A DNA stretch of 64,000 bases from Eleginops maclovinus (lineage: Eukaryota > Chordata > Actinopteri > Perciformes > Eleginopidae), in NCBI RefSeq assembly GCF_036324505.1, contig NC_086370.1, positions 9,038,512 to 9,102,511 of the forward strand, given 5' to 3'. Of this stretch, positions 37,303-48,836 are shown piece by piece; position 1 is the stretch's first letter, and every line of letters begins with the position of its first letter. The position numbers and the translations under genes were made by a program. Under the pieces are notes generated by a model, which saw only the letters and a program-made list of their open reading frames with translations, did no database searches and was not told where the DNA came from.

Positions 37303-39630
37303 AGGGGTTTCTGACCCCATAAGACAGAATATTTATGTTTCCAGTAGAACAAGGCTTATACAATTTACCTAAAAGTAGTGCACTTCCAGAAAACGGCAAA
37401 TCAAAGCCTCACAAATTCAATTTTTAATAGACGCTTCTCTTTGTTGCTGTCACAGTTATGCAGATCCTCTGTGTCAGAATGGGTTCAATCAAGAAATAAA
37501 AGCACATTGCTAATGGGCAGAAAAGACTACGTGTTTTTTTGGGTTACATTTTCTTGGGTTACATTATGCCCCCAGCAAAGTGAAACATAGACTTCTGAAC
37601 CTTGCATTGTGCTCTATTAAGTGGAAATTCCTGCATTATGCTCTTTCATTAAAAGTGTTTTGACCCAAGCATTGAGCTGAGGACTGAGAGAATAATTATG
37701 ATTCAGATTGTGCATCACTTTAGCATCAAAAGATTGCTGTAGAACTCATCAGCGAGTAGGAGTAGAGTTCTAATCAAATGTACCCGAACAATACATTTAA
37801 ATTGGAAGTAATGACTAATTGCCCACAAAATGTTATGTAAAAGTAAATTGTGAAAATCAGCTATATAATGAACATCTATGTGCCTTCAGATCACAACGTG
37901 TCGTCATGCAGTGACTGCAGGCATCTTACACAACCCTCTCGAGTCGAAGTATAACATAGTGACTCACACAGGCCAATTCAAAGCAGAGATCACAGTGCTT
38001 CATGGCACAGCGTATGCCAGGAGATTAGCCTACCTGCACTGTGTATTAGCAGGCTTATTGAGCAGCCTATGTAATGATTCCCTGCTGCAATCACCATATG
38101 AGGTTCCATGGTAATCCCAGAAGGTAATGCTGAGAGGTTGTCCTCGTGGACGACGTCAGTAGTATCATGTTGAGGGTTTGAGAAATTCAATAAAAGTTAG
38201 AGATACCATTTTTCCAATTGATCTGAACATATTTATTCCCTCACGTTATTGTCCCACATTTGGAGATTCATATGCGTAGATATTGGGAAAAAACTCTGAT
38301 GTGTTTTCCGCTGACTATATGGAAAGAGAGGTGCCCGCCTTAGGAGGAATCACTGCAATGCTGCTGAAATTAGCACCGGTGTTAATTAATTTATGCGACC
38401 AAAGGAACCTAATACACAGCCGCAAGAAATACCATCCCCTGGTACTCGAAAAGGTTGTACACTTCTTTATTTTGAAACCCCTCATGAATAAAACATTGTT
38501 CTCTAGTGTCAAAAAAAGGTAAAATCGAAGTTCAGGGAGTTCATTTCGTACAGGAGAGCGGTCATAGTCTGAGTAATGCAAAGAGGCTGAGGATTTTTAT
38601 TCAAATATGTCCACAGAAAATGAGGTAGAGCTGTACGAGAAATATTCTGAGAGTAAAAATATGTCATCATTCTATGGTTACATTATTATTTCTGAAAGCA
38701 GCGGTAAGTGGAGTTCTGCCAAGTTCTCATGCAGCAAAGGGGCATTACAGAGGGTGTTACACTGAATATTGAAAGAGGGAAAGGAGGAACATTTGTATGA
38801 AACATGGCCTGTCTATCTGAGACACTGCACACAATGCAATAGGATAGACGAGAATGTCATGCCGGTTTGTTAAGGCAGTCCGTGTCATCTGGGATAACAC
38901 TGTTAAGCTGAGAGTTGGTTTGCTCCCTCTGGCTGGAGCTAAAACGCTAGAGGTGCTTCCCGGCCGTCCTCCTGTGGTCAATTAAGAAAAGCCATCAGGG
39001 TTTGTCTTCATCTCAGTTCAACACAACACTTCCTCTTACTTACAATTCCTGGGATAGGAATTTTATCATCTGGCTGTTCTGCATATTTATGGAGCTTCGC
39101 AAATACAGGTAGAATAAAATAAATAGAGAGCAGGGGGCTGGAAATATGCAGTGTGCTACAAAGGTGATGACTAGGACACCTCTCGCTGTCTCTTTCATCT
39201 AAATCCCCTCACCTTTATTTAACACATACACTCTGTCACAGTGTGCCTGAACTACAGAATCTGCTATATCAAATAGAATATGCATTGTAGACACACATGC
39301 CTACAAACAGGACATCTCTGATATGTGCATATCCCCCCCAAAAAACAGAAGGAGCTAGATTCCTGTTGGTATTACTCTAGCAGAAGGAGGTTATATCACA
39401 ATGTATGATGCTACAGCCTTGTGTCTGAGGGCTTATTGTAGAGAGTTATTCTTGACAGCCACAGTGACCCTCTTTAGTAATTAATAGTTAAACCAAAAAA
39501 AGCAGGTCTTACATTTGATTTAGACTTGGTCTCCCAGGAAAGGACGGAAACAATCCCTTTGAGATTTTTGTGTCAAATTGTGAACAACTGTACAAGGACA
39601 AAATACAGTAAGTTGCTATGTCACTACCCT
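37303..39630. other. Non-coding stretch, nothing recognised
   Basis: Unique sequence. A minus-strand frame at 37990-38190 ends at a possible GT donor (CAG|GTAGGC) but has no convincing acceptor or family match. Confidence 0.45.
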
Positions 39631-39639
39631 GTCTCCTGT

Positions 39640-39702
39640 GCAGAAATACCTCCATTGAGTGGTGGCATTCGCCTATGCTGCCTATACCTAGGGCCGGCCC
39701 TG
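39640..39702. mobile_element. Remnant terminus of a hAT-like element (CAGGGCCGGCCC end)
   Basis: The right edge reads CCTATACCTAGGGCCGGCCCTG, ended by CACACAGG. CAGGGCCGGCCC is a terminal motif of abundant fish hAT-type elements, and the GGCCGGCC core is conspicuous in AT-rich DNA. The opposite end was not found, so only a solo terminus is called. The left limit is approximate. Confidence 0.45.
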
Positions 39703-40059
39703 CACACAGGATAATAAAACTAAAACAAAATGATGTACAGGTAAGTATCTGTTAAGACAAAAAACGGAATTAAGGACTTCTGTACATTTTGTGTCCGGAT
39801 TGTTGAATATATTTATATACCAGATCAAGATATTTCAGCCATTTGCATGTAATTGGTTTTGCTTCAGGCCCCAACACTCACACACGCTGTGGGAGCAAGC
39901 TAGGCTTTAGAAGCACAGTATACTTTTGCTGACCCCGATAATAGCATGATTTTCCTGGTGTTTAATTTATTTGACACTCTACAGTAAACTATGTCTAAGG
40001 AGCTTGACTTGGTGTAGCATATTTTCCCTGATCTATTTATAGCCATGGTAGCTAGATCG

Positions 40060-40165
40060 GGACAGAAATATCTCCAATTGAATTGATTGCCATGAAATGT
40101 GGTACACGTCTCCCTCAGGGTGATTTGTAATAACTTTGTTGATCCCCTGACCACAGGCGGTGCCA
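40060..40165 (-). repeat. Fragment of a teleost interspersed repeat
   Basis: It contains GATTGCCATGAAATGTGGTA followed by ACTTTGTTGATCCCCTGACC. These two phrases, in this order and spacing, recur in a common fish repeat (typical form ATTGCCATGAAATTTGGTAC … TTTGGTGATCCCCTGAC). The orientation is nominal and the ends are uncertain. Confidence 0.55.
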
Positions 40166-40169
40166 GGGG

Positions 40170-43100
40170 ATGGAAAGTAAATCAGAGCACTTCTCCCGGG
40201 TAGTGTTTTTGCTTGGTCCAACACTAGGTTCTTGGAGCACCCATGAATGTAGCAGGGGCATCTGCCAGGACACTTCCCACTGACCTGCTTTGAAGCAAAC
40301 AAACGTAACACCGGACTGGTGACTCCTTTCCCTGCAGTAGCATAACATTTGAAACTGGATGTAAAGATTGACACTGAAGAAAATGAGACTGGAGATGGAC
40401 ATGTGAAACGCAAGTTCAACTTGTGCCGAGGAAAGGAGCTGTGTCTGTCGTTTAGAGATTTTGGGGATTTTTAAAATCTTACGTGGACCAAACGAACATT
40501 AATGCATATATTTCCAAACTAAAAGATGTGCCCGAGGAGGTAGCACAAGTCATTTAATACCATTAGAATTTGGAAAAATACCATACGTTTTTTGTCATAC
40601 CGCCCAACCCTTCTTTACATCTTCAATAATAAAATTGGATTGTTGAAGAATTTTTGGAAGACTGTTGGATTGGATTGTTCCCTTTAAAATCATGCATTTA
40701 ATTTGTATGTATACACTAGCCATTTATTTTCCAATCCAACAAGAAATACATTTTCTAATAATGTCACTTTGCAGCCTATTGAAACAACACATTATCATTT
40801 TTTTAAATACCCTTATTTATACAGTAACCAGAAAAGAGGGCAAAACTATATAAAAATAGCTATGGACTCTGCAGCTGGTGCGACACCCATTATTAGCGCA
40901 TTTAATAGCCTGACACTTATCATTAAATTTACAGCAGCATAAGACAAAGAGGAGATGTTCTGTGAATTATAACAAGCAGCAACTGAAAGTCATGCAAAAG
41001 GATATGGGTCAGTTAGGGTGCTCGCTGAGTGGTGCATCAAATTAAGGCCGATTTCACTTTTTTTGTGAACTACTCTATAAAAATAAATGTTTAACCTGTT
41101 AACTGACTGACTCTGACGAGAGTGTTGTTACTTCGACCCCTGAGCACAGCTTTGAAAACAAAGTCAGGACTTTAAACGTCTCTACATCAGCTCCTTCACC
41201 GAGTCCTGTGATTATGCAGCTGAAATTGCACAAACCTCATTCAGGAGGTTTTTGTTGCCATGAAGTGCATCACTTTGGACAATGCGTGTCATCAGGAATG
41301 ACTCTTTTGACTGGGCAGGCCTCTCTGAGCCATATACCTACACTTACGGTTTGCCAAAACATTTCCCCGGTGGACACAGTTGATTTAGGCGGTAATAAAA
41401 AGCCAGTGGACACATACAATGACCCTATTTGTGCTTAAGTAGTTTGTGTCCAGTTTCCAATTGTCACATTTATCTGTGATAGCCATCAAAAGCTAATGTA
41501 ACAATCATAATCTCAGTGTGTCATACTATATATTAATAGATCATCATAATGACTATGGCACAGGAGCTTTGGAAACAGAATGAGAATATAAATCTGTGGC
41601 TTTTTATTGAGAGGAACCACACTCAAGTCTACAAAAAGAGGTAAATACAAATACTAAAAGGCTGAATGGGTTTAAAATTAAGAGAATTCTGTCGTTATTT
41701 GCATTCTGATGTAGAGTAGGGGGTGAATAAATCATTGGCTGTGAAACCGAATCAAGTCTGCGACCATGAGTCAGACGGAGTCCATAGTGGAGGAATACAT
41801 CATCATCAGTACCACTGTATCCTGCCACAGACTCGGGGTACAGGAGGTCGATTCACGCATGGGAAATCTACAGTGAATCTTAAATAGCTATTGACAGCCC
41901 TCCAGTTGGTAAACCTCTACCGGAGCCCAGAATTGATTGTGGGTCTTGTGCTGATGCAAATAGCTTTGCTGCTATGAATGTTTGATAAATGTCGGGTCGG
42001 TGCTGAATGCAGGGTGAAGAGTTCAGAGGTTTAATTTGCAGCAAGCTTTGGGGATCTTGTTGAGACGGCAGCCATGGCCAAAAGTTTCGTCTGTCTGTGC
42101 ACATCGATTGGCAACAACATACTAATGTGTTTATTGATGTGCCAGAGTAGGTATAAAGATTGGATATACCCAGCTGATAAAAAAATCTGTCAGTGATTCA
42201 TTTTCACTTCCTTTTGATTGCAAAGAGAGTTGGAACTCCTTTTCCCGCTCTTGACTTACGCTCAGTGAGCATGTTGGAAGATATCTTTTGGTAAAATATC
42301 CATCCACTTCCTTCAACCAGGCATATGATGTATATCACAATCTCCATTCGGTGTGTTTTAATATTGGCACAGCTTTAAAGCCAAAACTGTTTGATCAAGG
42401 GGATAGCCTTTTTAATATTCAAAAAGAGCTGCTGGCACTATGGCGGACTGAGAGAAGCCCTCCTAAATCCTTTATCCGGTCCAGTTCACTACAAGGGAGA
42501 TAAATGCTGTGTGCATGACACTGTTTAAAGAGAAAAAGATCCACCCAGGGGGGTTGGTTTTGTTACTCCCCTTGGTGAGGAACAAGGAAAGGTTGTTAAG
42601 CAGTCGAATAAGGCTGAAAAACGAAGAGAAAAGATGTTTTTTTGTATTCCTCATTTTAAAACAGTTCTTTAAACAAAATGATCAGCTGTTTTATGTCATA
42701 TGATATTAATAAAGATGTTTTTGGGATGAGTTAGTTTCAAACAGTCAGCCTCAAGGCGTTTTAAAAACTGAAGACATGCAAAAAACAAGGTTATTTTCAT
42801 TATTTATTTCAGTATCCATAGAAGCCCAATTTTCACTGTTCTACCAAAGCTGAAACTTTAAAGATGCTGTCATTTATCAAACATTTTTCATCGTTGCTAT
42901 GATCAATATATTTGTAGGAGGTTAACTTAAGCACATTCCCTTATTGTTGTGACTTCTATTCCTGGGAAACAGAACATTGGGTAACAAACAGTGTTCTTTC
43001 CATAGCCAATCTAAGGATGCCATGGAAATCAATTAGAGGCACATCAGTGCTGTCTGAACCACCGGAGGGAGCCAGTAGAGACAAATTAGCATGCTCTCCC

Positions 43101-44345
43101 TTCTCCCTGTCTTTCTCATACTAAGAGGGGAAATTACAAGCCAATCTGCCAATTGATCAACGGGTAAAATGAGCTGTTAACACCAGGACAGACCGTGATT
43201 ATCGCTCTATCTACTTTGGGCAAATTCCTAGAAGTGCCACATAGAGGATGGAGGAGAAAACATTGAGCTACATGGAACTGGTTGCCTTTGTGATAACAAA
43301 GTCGTGCAGCTACCTGAGAAGAAGAAATTCCAGGAGCTAAGAAGGGAATCGTGTTTGCTGGAGGATGAAACCTCTGAAGAGATTAGTGCCAGATGAGAAA
43401 GTGTGGAAGGAGATGATTGATATGGACAAAAGATCACAGTGTGTCCCGGTGTTCACTTACACACTGCTGGTTCTCAGGCTTCACATTTTAAATCAACACA
43501 AGGTAGGTTTATAAAAGATTACCATTAAAATCACAATTAAATTAATTCATTCAACATGGTCATGTGTTAACTCGCTTTTGTCTCCAGGTTTAAAATATTC
43601 TGAGACTATCCTAAATCCACATTATAAAGCCTAAACCCCCTTTTCCCCCCACTTATTGTGCAAAAACTGGGGGAAAACGTGCCTACAAAAATACCAGTAG
43701 TATTCAGAACTGTTGTGTAGGAGCATGCAGGTTGTTGTTTGAAAGGTCACTGATTCTAATGACATTTCTGAGAGGTTTTGTAATGGCGCCAACTGATGCA
43801 TGGCGAGCACTCCACCACACACAACAAAAACACGGCGCCACGCAGAGTGGAACATGTCTGCTAATTGATGCCACCCCCCTTTCTATCTGTACTGTGTTTC
43901 TGTGTTTGTTTAAGTATGTTCTGTACCTTACTCCCTTTGTTCTTTTCACACACCTCATTTCACAAACATTTGACACAGCATGTAGAGACACTTATTGGCA
44001 TGTCGTTATGTTTGAGCCATGTGTTTCTGCTCTTAATTATTGTCTCTGCGTTTCTCTGATGTGCAGCCAAATCTGGTGAGATTGCAGTTGCGGAATTCAT
44101 TTCCTAATTGATTTAGCTTGGCAAAACTTCTGATTGTTTTCAACACAACAAGGTCCTAGCTTTGGATAGTGCACTGTAATCCAGTGCTTCCACATTTATC
44201 ATCAGTAGTTACATGGCTTTATTTGCACATTATCACATATTTTTCTGTCACAGATACATACACACATACACACACTTGTATCTTTTACTGAAGTGTAACA
44301 GTGTGGAAAACCAAATACTTACAAGAAAAAGTCGTGAAGTTCACA
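40170..44345. other. Non-coding stretch with possible regulatory blocks
   Basis: No exon confirmed. A short TAAT-rich, non-repetitive block at 40850-40945 looks regulatory. A purine-rich 51-codon frame at 43240-43390 is considered chance. Confidence 0.45.
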
Positions 44346-44347
44346 GG

Positions 44348-44560
44348 CTCCCTATTATGCTTGTTATCAGGTTCATATTTGTATTTTGTGCCATGCTTTA
44401 ATAAAAATAAAAAGGGTCTTTATTTTTTCTCATACTGTCTGTGCTGCAGCACCTCTTTTCACACTCTGTCTGAAACCAGAGCCCAGACTGCTCTGATTGG
44501 TTAGCTAGCCAGCTGTGTTGGGATTGGTCAACTGCATAGAGATGTCCCACCCTAAAAGCA
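44348..44560. repeat. High-copy teleost repeat (MITE-like), one end
   Basis: Phrases in order: CCCTATTATGCTTGTTATCA, TCTCATACTGTCTGTGCTGC, AGCACCTCTTTTCAC, CTGTCTGAAACCAGAGCCC and CTGCTCTGATTGGTTAGCT. These match a fish repeat I recognise (family: stretches of TTTCAGGTTCAT, TGCTGCAGCACCTCTTTTCA, CTGATTGGT). The copy appears to be cut off at the right. No terminal repeats were identified. Confidence 0.68.
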
Positions 44561-44627
44561 GCCCAAGTGTTTAGTAGTGAATTCACTATGTCCCGGAAGA
44601 CCTAGGAGTCCAATGGAGGCCTTTCAG

Positions 44628-44955
44628 GTATTACAGTATTATTAAAGTACCTAAAGTAGGAGTAGATTGCCCATTTCAGAATAATGTGAATTATTGGATT
44701 TGTAGTATGGATGCATTAATGTTTCTGCTGCAAAAGGTACAGATTATCTTTACCACTTTCTGCCATGTGGCTTAATACTTATCATTATTTCATCATCATT
44801 TATTAGTTGATTATATTTTGTCAAAGAAGTTAGTAGGTAAAGCTGGGGAAATAAATGCAGTGGAGTGTAATGAACAACATTTGCCTCCAAAACGTAGTGA
44901 ATTAGACTAATAAACTAAATGGAAATACTCAACTGCCTCAATTGTGCGTATCTAG
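44628..44955. repeat. High-copy teleost repeat, decayed copy
   Basis: The core GCCCATTTCAGAATAATGTG, followed by GATGCATTAATGT and later GCAGTGGAGT and AAATGGAAATACTCAA, follows the order of a very common fish repeat. That family normally ends in AAGTACTTGAGTAAATGTAC-like words, which have decayed here. It lies directly beside the preceding repeat. Confidence 0.7.
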
Positions 44956-44959
44956 ACTG

Positions 44960-47900
44960 AACTGTTTTTATCCAGACATATAATTCACTCAGAGAAACAC
45001 AGCAGTCTGCAGAAATGTAAGTGGCTCTATAAATATAAACATGACCATGCTTTGGTTTTTAAAGATACTGGTATTCGGTCATAAACCTTCTGATGCTACT
45101 TGCTGAGGCGCTAGCATAGCTAAATATTTCTAGAAGAAACCATTCAGATTTTTCCAAAAAGATAATAGAGCCCTCCTTGGCCATCCGTTGTGCAGAGGAA
45201 AATGATTTATGCACCTGACGCTGCATGTTTTTCACAATTACAAAATCCTCCCAGTAAAATCAATAAAAGACATGAATAAAGATGACCTGACCCCGATGAA
45301 CCAGCAATGATCATTAAATGGCCACCCTCATCAAGAGAACCTAACATTAGCGCCACAAACAGGAACCCCTGGTGGTTTCCCAATAGATAACTAGTCTTTA
45401 TGATCCGTGGCGTTCAATTTAGACACGTACTTTTGACATGCACGTGTTAGAACGGTGCTTAAGGGCGTGGAGGCCGTTTCCCCCCCCTGCATGACTGACC
45501 ACATCATTATTATTAGCGGCTGAGCAATGCTCTCATTGTCACCTTACTGCTCACTCACCCCGTTTGCATTCCAAGAGCAGGATTTTCCTATTAGGGGAAG
45601 TTAATAACTTGCTAATACTCTAAAATTTCAAGCTCAGCAAAAGTCTGCTCAGCAATTTAAATGCACCAAAATGCCTTTAACAAAGTAGGTGAGCACTTGA
45701 AATGCACTCGTCCGATGTTTAACCCTTCTTTAATTCCCTTATAATCTGCAAAGTTTGATTATCTGTAATAAATACGACTTGTAAAGAGCACAGAGTCATT
45801 TCATCACCTTTAACACGAGTCGGCAGGGATAAAATAATGTCTGTATTTCCTCACTCAATGGAGCAATTCACCTTTACAAGTCACTCTTGGTGGAGTTACT
45901 AAGGTTATTCCCAGTCCTTTCCTCAGTTCCTAATTTGGCCTGTAAAGTGTAGTTGAACATCGAGGGCATTACATGCCTTCCCGCAGGCTGTTATGTATGT
46001 AAGCGGCTAGCAGTGTCCACAGTGCCAGCGGGGACATAAAAAGAGCCTGTGACCTTTCATATGGACAGACAAGGTCTAACTGCTGATCGATAGAAGAGGA
46101 AGAGACACAGACAGGGAGGACTGCTGCAATTTTCGCTCCGGGGGAACACACACATCTTTACCGCCCACTAAAGGTGTCAGTCACAGCCTGCTCTCTTCCA
46201 GTAATGGCTCTGTGATGGAAAGGCCACACACCGCAGGAGAGCACATCCCAGCTTAGATACACTATGTGATGTCTGAATTAGGATCGCAGCCAGACTCAAA
46301 TTACATTTTGTACTGGACAGAGAACTGCATTCACACGATGTTGGGATGATCTTGGAAAATGTGAATCAAGTAAGATGAGTATTTTCAATAATCTGAATCA
46401 AATTCGATGTGTTGATGATCCTACAAAGTTGTGTCAAGCATTATTGCGGGATTTTTTGAGAAACCTACAATCCAGGTTATTTTTATCTCAGGTGTTTTTT
46501 GAGTACCAGTAATAGCTGAAATAATATGAATAAAAAATAAAGTAGTTATATAACACAGAGCATGTTTGATTATACTAGCATTATTTTTGTTTTTGTGCGT
46601 TAACATTGGAAACAGTTTATATAACCATTTAAAATATAAACATAATTACATGCCATAATTTTAATCCTGAAAGTAGTCTACATACTGATGTATCCGTACT
46701 GACCTGGCAATCATTTTTAATTGTGGAATAATCTTCCATCAAACTTGCTAGGTGCCCTTCACACCCCTGAGACATGTCTTGTGATTTGTGGATTTTCCGA
46801 ATTAAGTGTTTTGAGTGAACGAGTTGTTTATTGCTTAAATAGGTCATTAAGTAATTGTTTTTTCTCTTCCACAGATCCTTTTTTAAATATGTTCATGCTT
46901 TCAGTGTTTTTTGTTCAAAGAGAAAACCCACAAAATAATTATTGCTCCCCGTGAGGAATGACCTGAGATTTACAGCCAAAGAGGATATGAGAAGGAAATT
47001 ATTTAAATGACACAGCGCATTGTTATTGGACTCGTAAATTTACATTTACACACTCATTTTGACTTCACAAAGGCTTTTTCATAGCAGGCACCTGGTTCAT
47101 CATTAAAGGAGTTATTAGGCAGAGAGAAAGACTGAAGGGGGGAACAGTAGAGGTTTAAATGATTTAACCTTTATCTGCTTCTCTGTCTCACACAGCTGGG
47201 GAAGGAGAGTAGTCCTGCTCAGTGTGGATCAATGGCTATTTTACTCATGTGTGTAATGTTATTTAATTTCAAATCAAATCGTCTCTGGTATGCGAGAATT
47301 CTTTCATTAGACAATATTAAACTAGTTTGAGCAGAGCTCCTCAATGACTTTCAACGATCAGCGCCTCAGGAATGTACAATATGTTACTGAGATATGATGT
47401 CAATACAATACTTTTGGGGTTTATTGTAGACTTTATATGTTAATAACCACTGACTATTAATGTTCCACCGCTTCTATTCATATTTCACATTCCTATAAGC
47501 TCGTCAATGAATACACAAACCAAGTTGAATATTATTAGTATTTAAAGAGTATCTTATTCTACACCAAACCTTAAATAATGATGGAAACACACACTGGAAA
47601 CTCAAGTCCCAATCTGGGAATTATAATTGCAAGAATATCACATATTTACTTGAAGCAAATGGTCTGCACGTGCCTCAAAACATCAGTAGTAGCGGGCGTG
47701 CATTTCACACCTAGGCCTTCAATAGTGTCCTAAATGAATTATCCACCTCCTAATACCAATGTTATGACATCCCGGCTATAGGAACCATGAATATTGTACA
47801 GAAACGCAGTATAACAGTATCATCACAGACAGTGAGAATGAAGCCAGAATGAATGCCATTACTAAAGCAAGAAACCCAAATAACACAATTCAACAAGTCT

Positions 47901-47990
47901 CCTTTCACTGCAGCCACAGCATCTCTATCAGAAGCATCAATATGTAGTTAATAAAATGACAGCAAATTTAATTAAAAGTCATTATCTTTT
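44960..47990. other. Non-coding stretch upstream of (3' to) the candidate exon
   Basis: If the minus-strand candidate exon at 47997-48146 is real, this would be its first intron. I found no second exon here. The block at 45480-45690 is GC-richer, with ATTA motifs, and may be regulatory. Confidence 0.4.
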
Positions 47991-47996
47991 ACTCAC

Positions 47997-48146
47997 CAAT
48001 ATGTTTGATTTTTTCCTCAAGAAAAGTTCAATTACTCTGTCATGGAGGTCTGTCCAGTCGTATTTCTGGAGTTCCGTTTCCCTGCGCACTTGTTCGTTAA
48101 GTTGTAGATCCACTCGAGTTTCCCAAAAAGTTTTCAAAAGCACCAT
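47997..48146 (-). CDS. Candidate first coding exon of an unidentified gene (partial)
   Basis: The minus-strand ATG at 48146 sits in a good Kozak context (GGAC ATG G; G at -3 and +4). It opens 50 codons that run without a stop to a donor with perfect GTGAGT (exon end 47997, phase 0). The peptide starts MVLLKTFWETRVD and ends with KYDWTDLHDRVIELFLRK and SNIL. It is charged, with heptad-like leucines and an alternating E/R/Q pattern, and is predicted helical. The exon holds about five CpGs in otherwise CpG-poor DNA. The frame is closed upstream by a TAG at about 48216, which supports initiation at this ATG. Upstream lies a CpG-enriched segment with CCAAT boxes. I do not recognise the protein family. 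No downstream exon was located, so the gene is partial at best. Chance remains possible, but the combination of signals is unusual for this window. Confidence 0.5.
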
Positions 48147-48239
48147 GTCCAGCAGTGCGTTGGTGTCTCACTGCTGCCTTGGTTAGGCAACTCAAATTTG
48201 CAAACTTATATGGCTCCTAACACCACGTTGATCTGATGC

Positions 48240-48680
48240 ATATATCATGCATTCCTAGCAATACAGTTTGCAGCGCTCTTCGGAGGGCCAAGGTAGCGCT
48301 CGTAGTTGGTGTATTGAAAGTGGAGGACAAACCCTTTCCCAGGCTGCCACAGGCTTGCTAGCTTCCCCATCTCAATTTCTCCTCCGCTGTCAGCAATTGT
48401 AGGTTGAAAAAGCAGTTTCAATATCTACACGAAAATAATTTACCTTGTGCAGTTAGATGTGGTCGCTACAGATGCTGTGGGCCCGCAGGTCGCTTACGGT
48501 AACTACCGCTTCACACACTAGTGTTTGCTAACGCTGACAATCCAATCAAAGGACCGAAAATTTCGACGTCATCATATGCCTGCTTGATGGCCCCGGTGTC
48601 GCCAACTCGAGATCTGATTGGTCAACGCAGGTCGAGGCATTTGACCAGGTAACACATTCTGACTTGAATATGATTGGATA
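48240..48680 (-). promoter_or_regulatory. Putative CpG-enriched promoter / 5' UTR for the candidate exon
   Basis: I count about 20 CpGs between 48262 and 48640, against a very low density elsewhere. A CCAAT box in minus orientation (GACCAATCAG; ATTGG on plus at 48617-48621) is joined by another ATTGG at 48673-48677 and a CCAAT on the plus strand at 48542-48546. CGACGTCA at 48564-48571 is one base off a CRE. There is no obvious TATA box. Initiation is inferred somewhere around 48470-48550, giving a 5' UTR of about 0.3-0.4 kb. Confidence 0.45.
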
Positions 48681-48836
48681 AAAGCTACAACATGAACAAA
48701 CTTTACTGGCTGCAGCGCAAAATAGAGAAAAGCTATGAAATCAAGAGAATGGACCATTGGCAATAATATAATACATGTTATATTAAAAAGTATGTCCTTT
48801 ATTCTGATAGTGGATACGGCCCACCACTGCCATTTA

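Noticed and set aside
40033..40419. 128-codon minus-strand frame
   Set aside because: It overlaps an interspersed repeat fragment (40060-40165) and has no recognisable domain or exon signals.
43240..43393. Purine-rich plus-strand frame after a CCTAG acceptor-like site (charged E/K peptide)
   Set aside because: It ends in a stop after about 51 codons with no donor. The charged residues follow from purine-rich sequence, and there is no partner exon.
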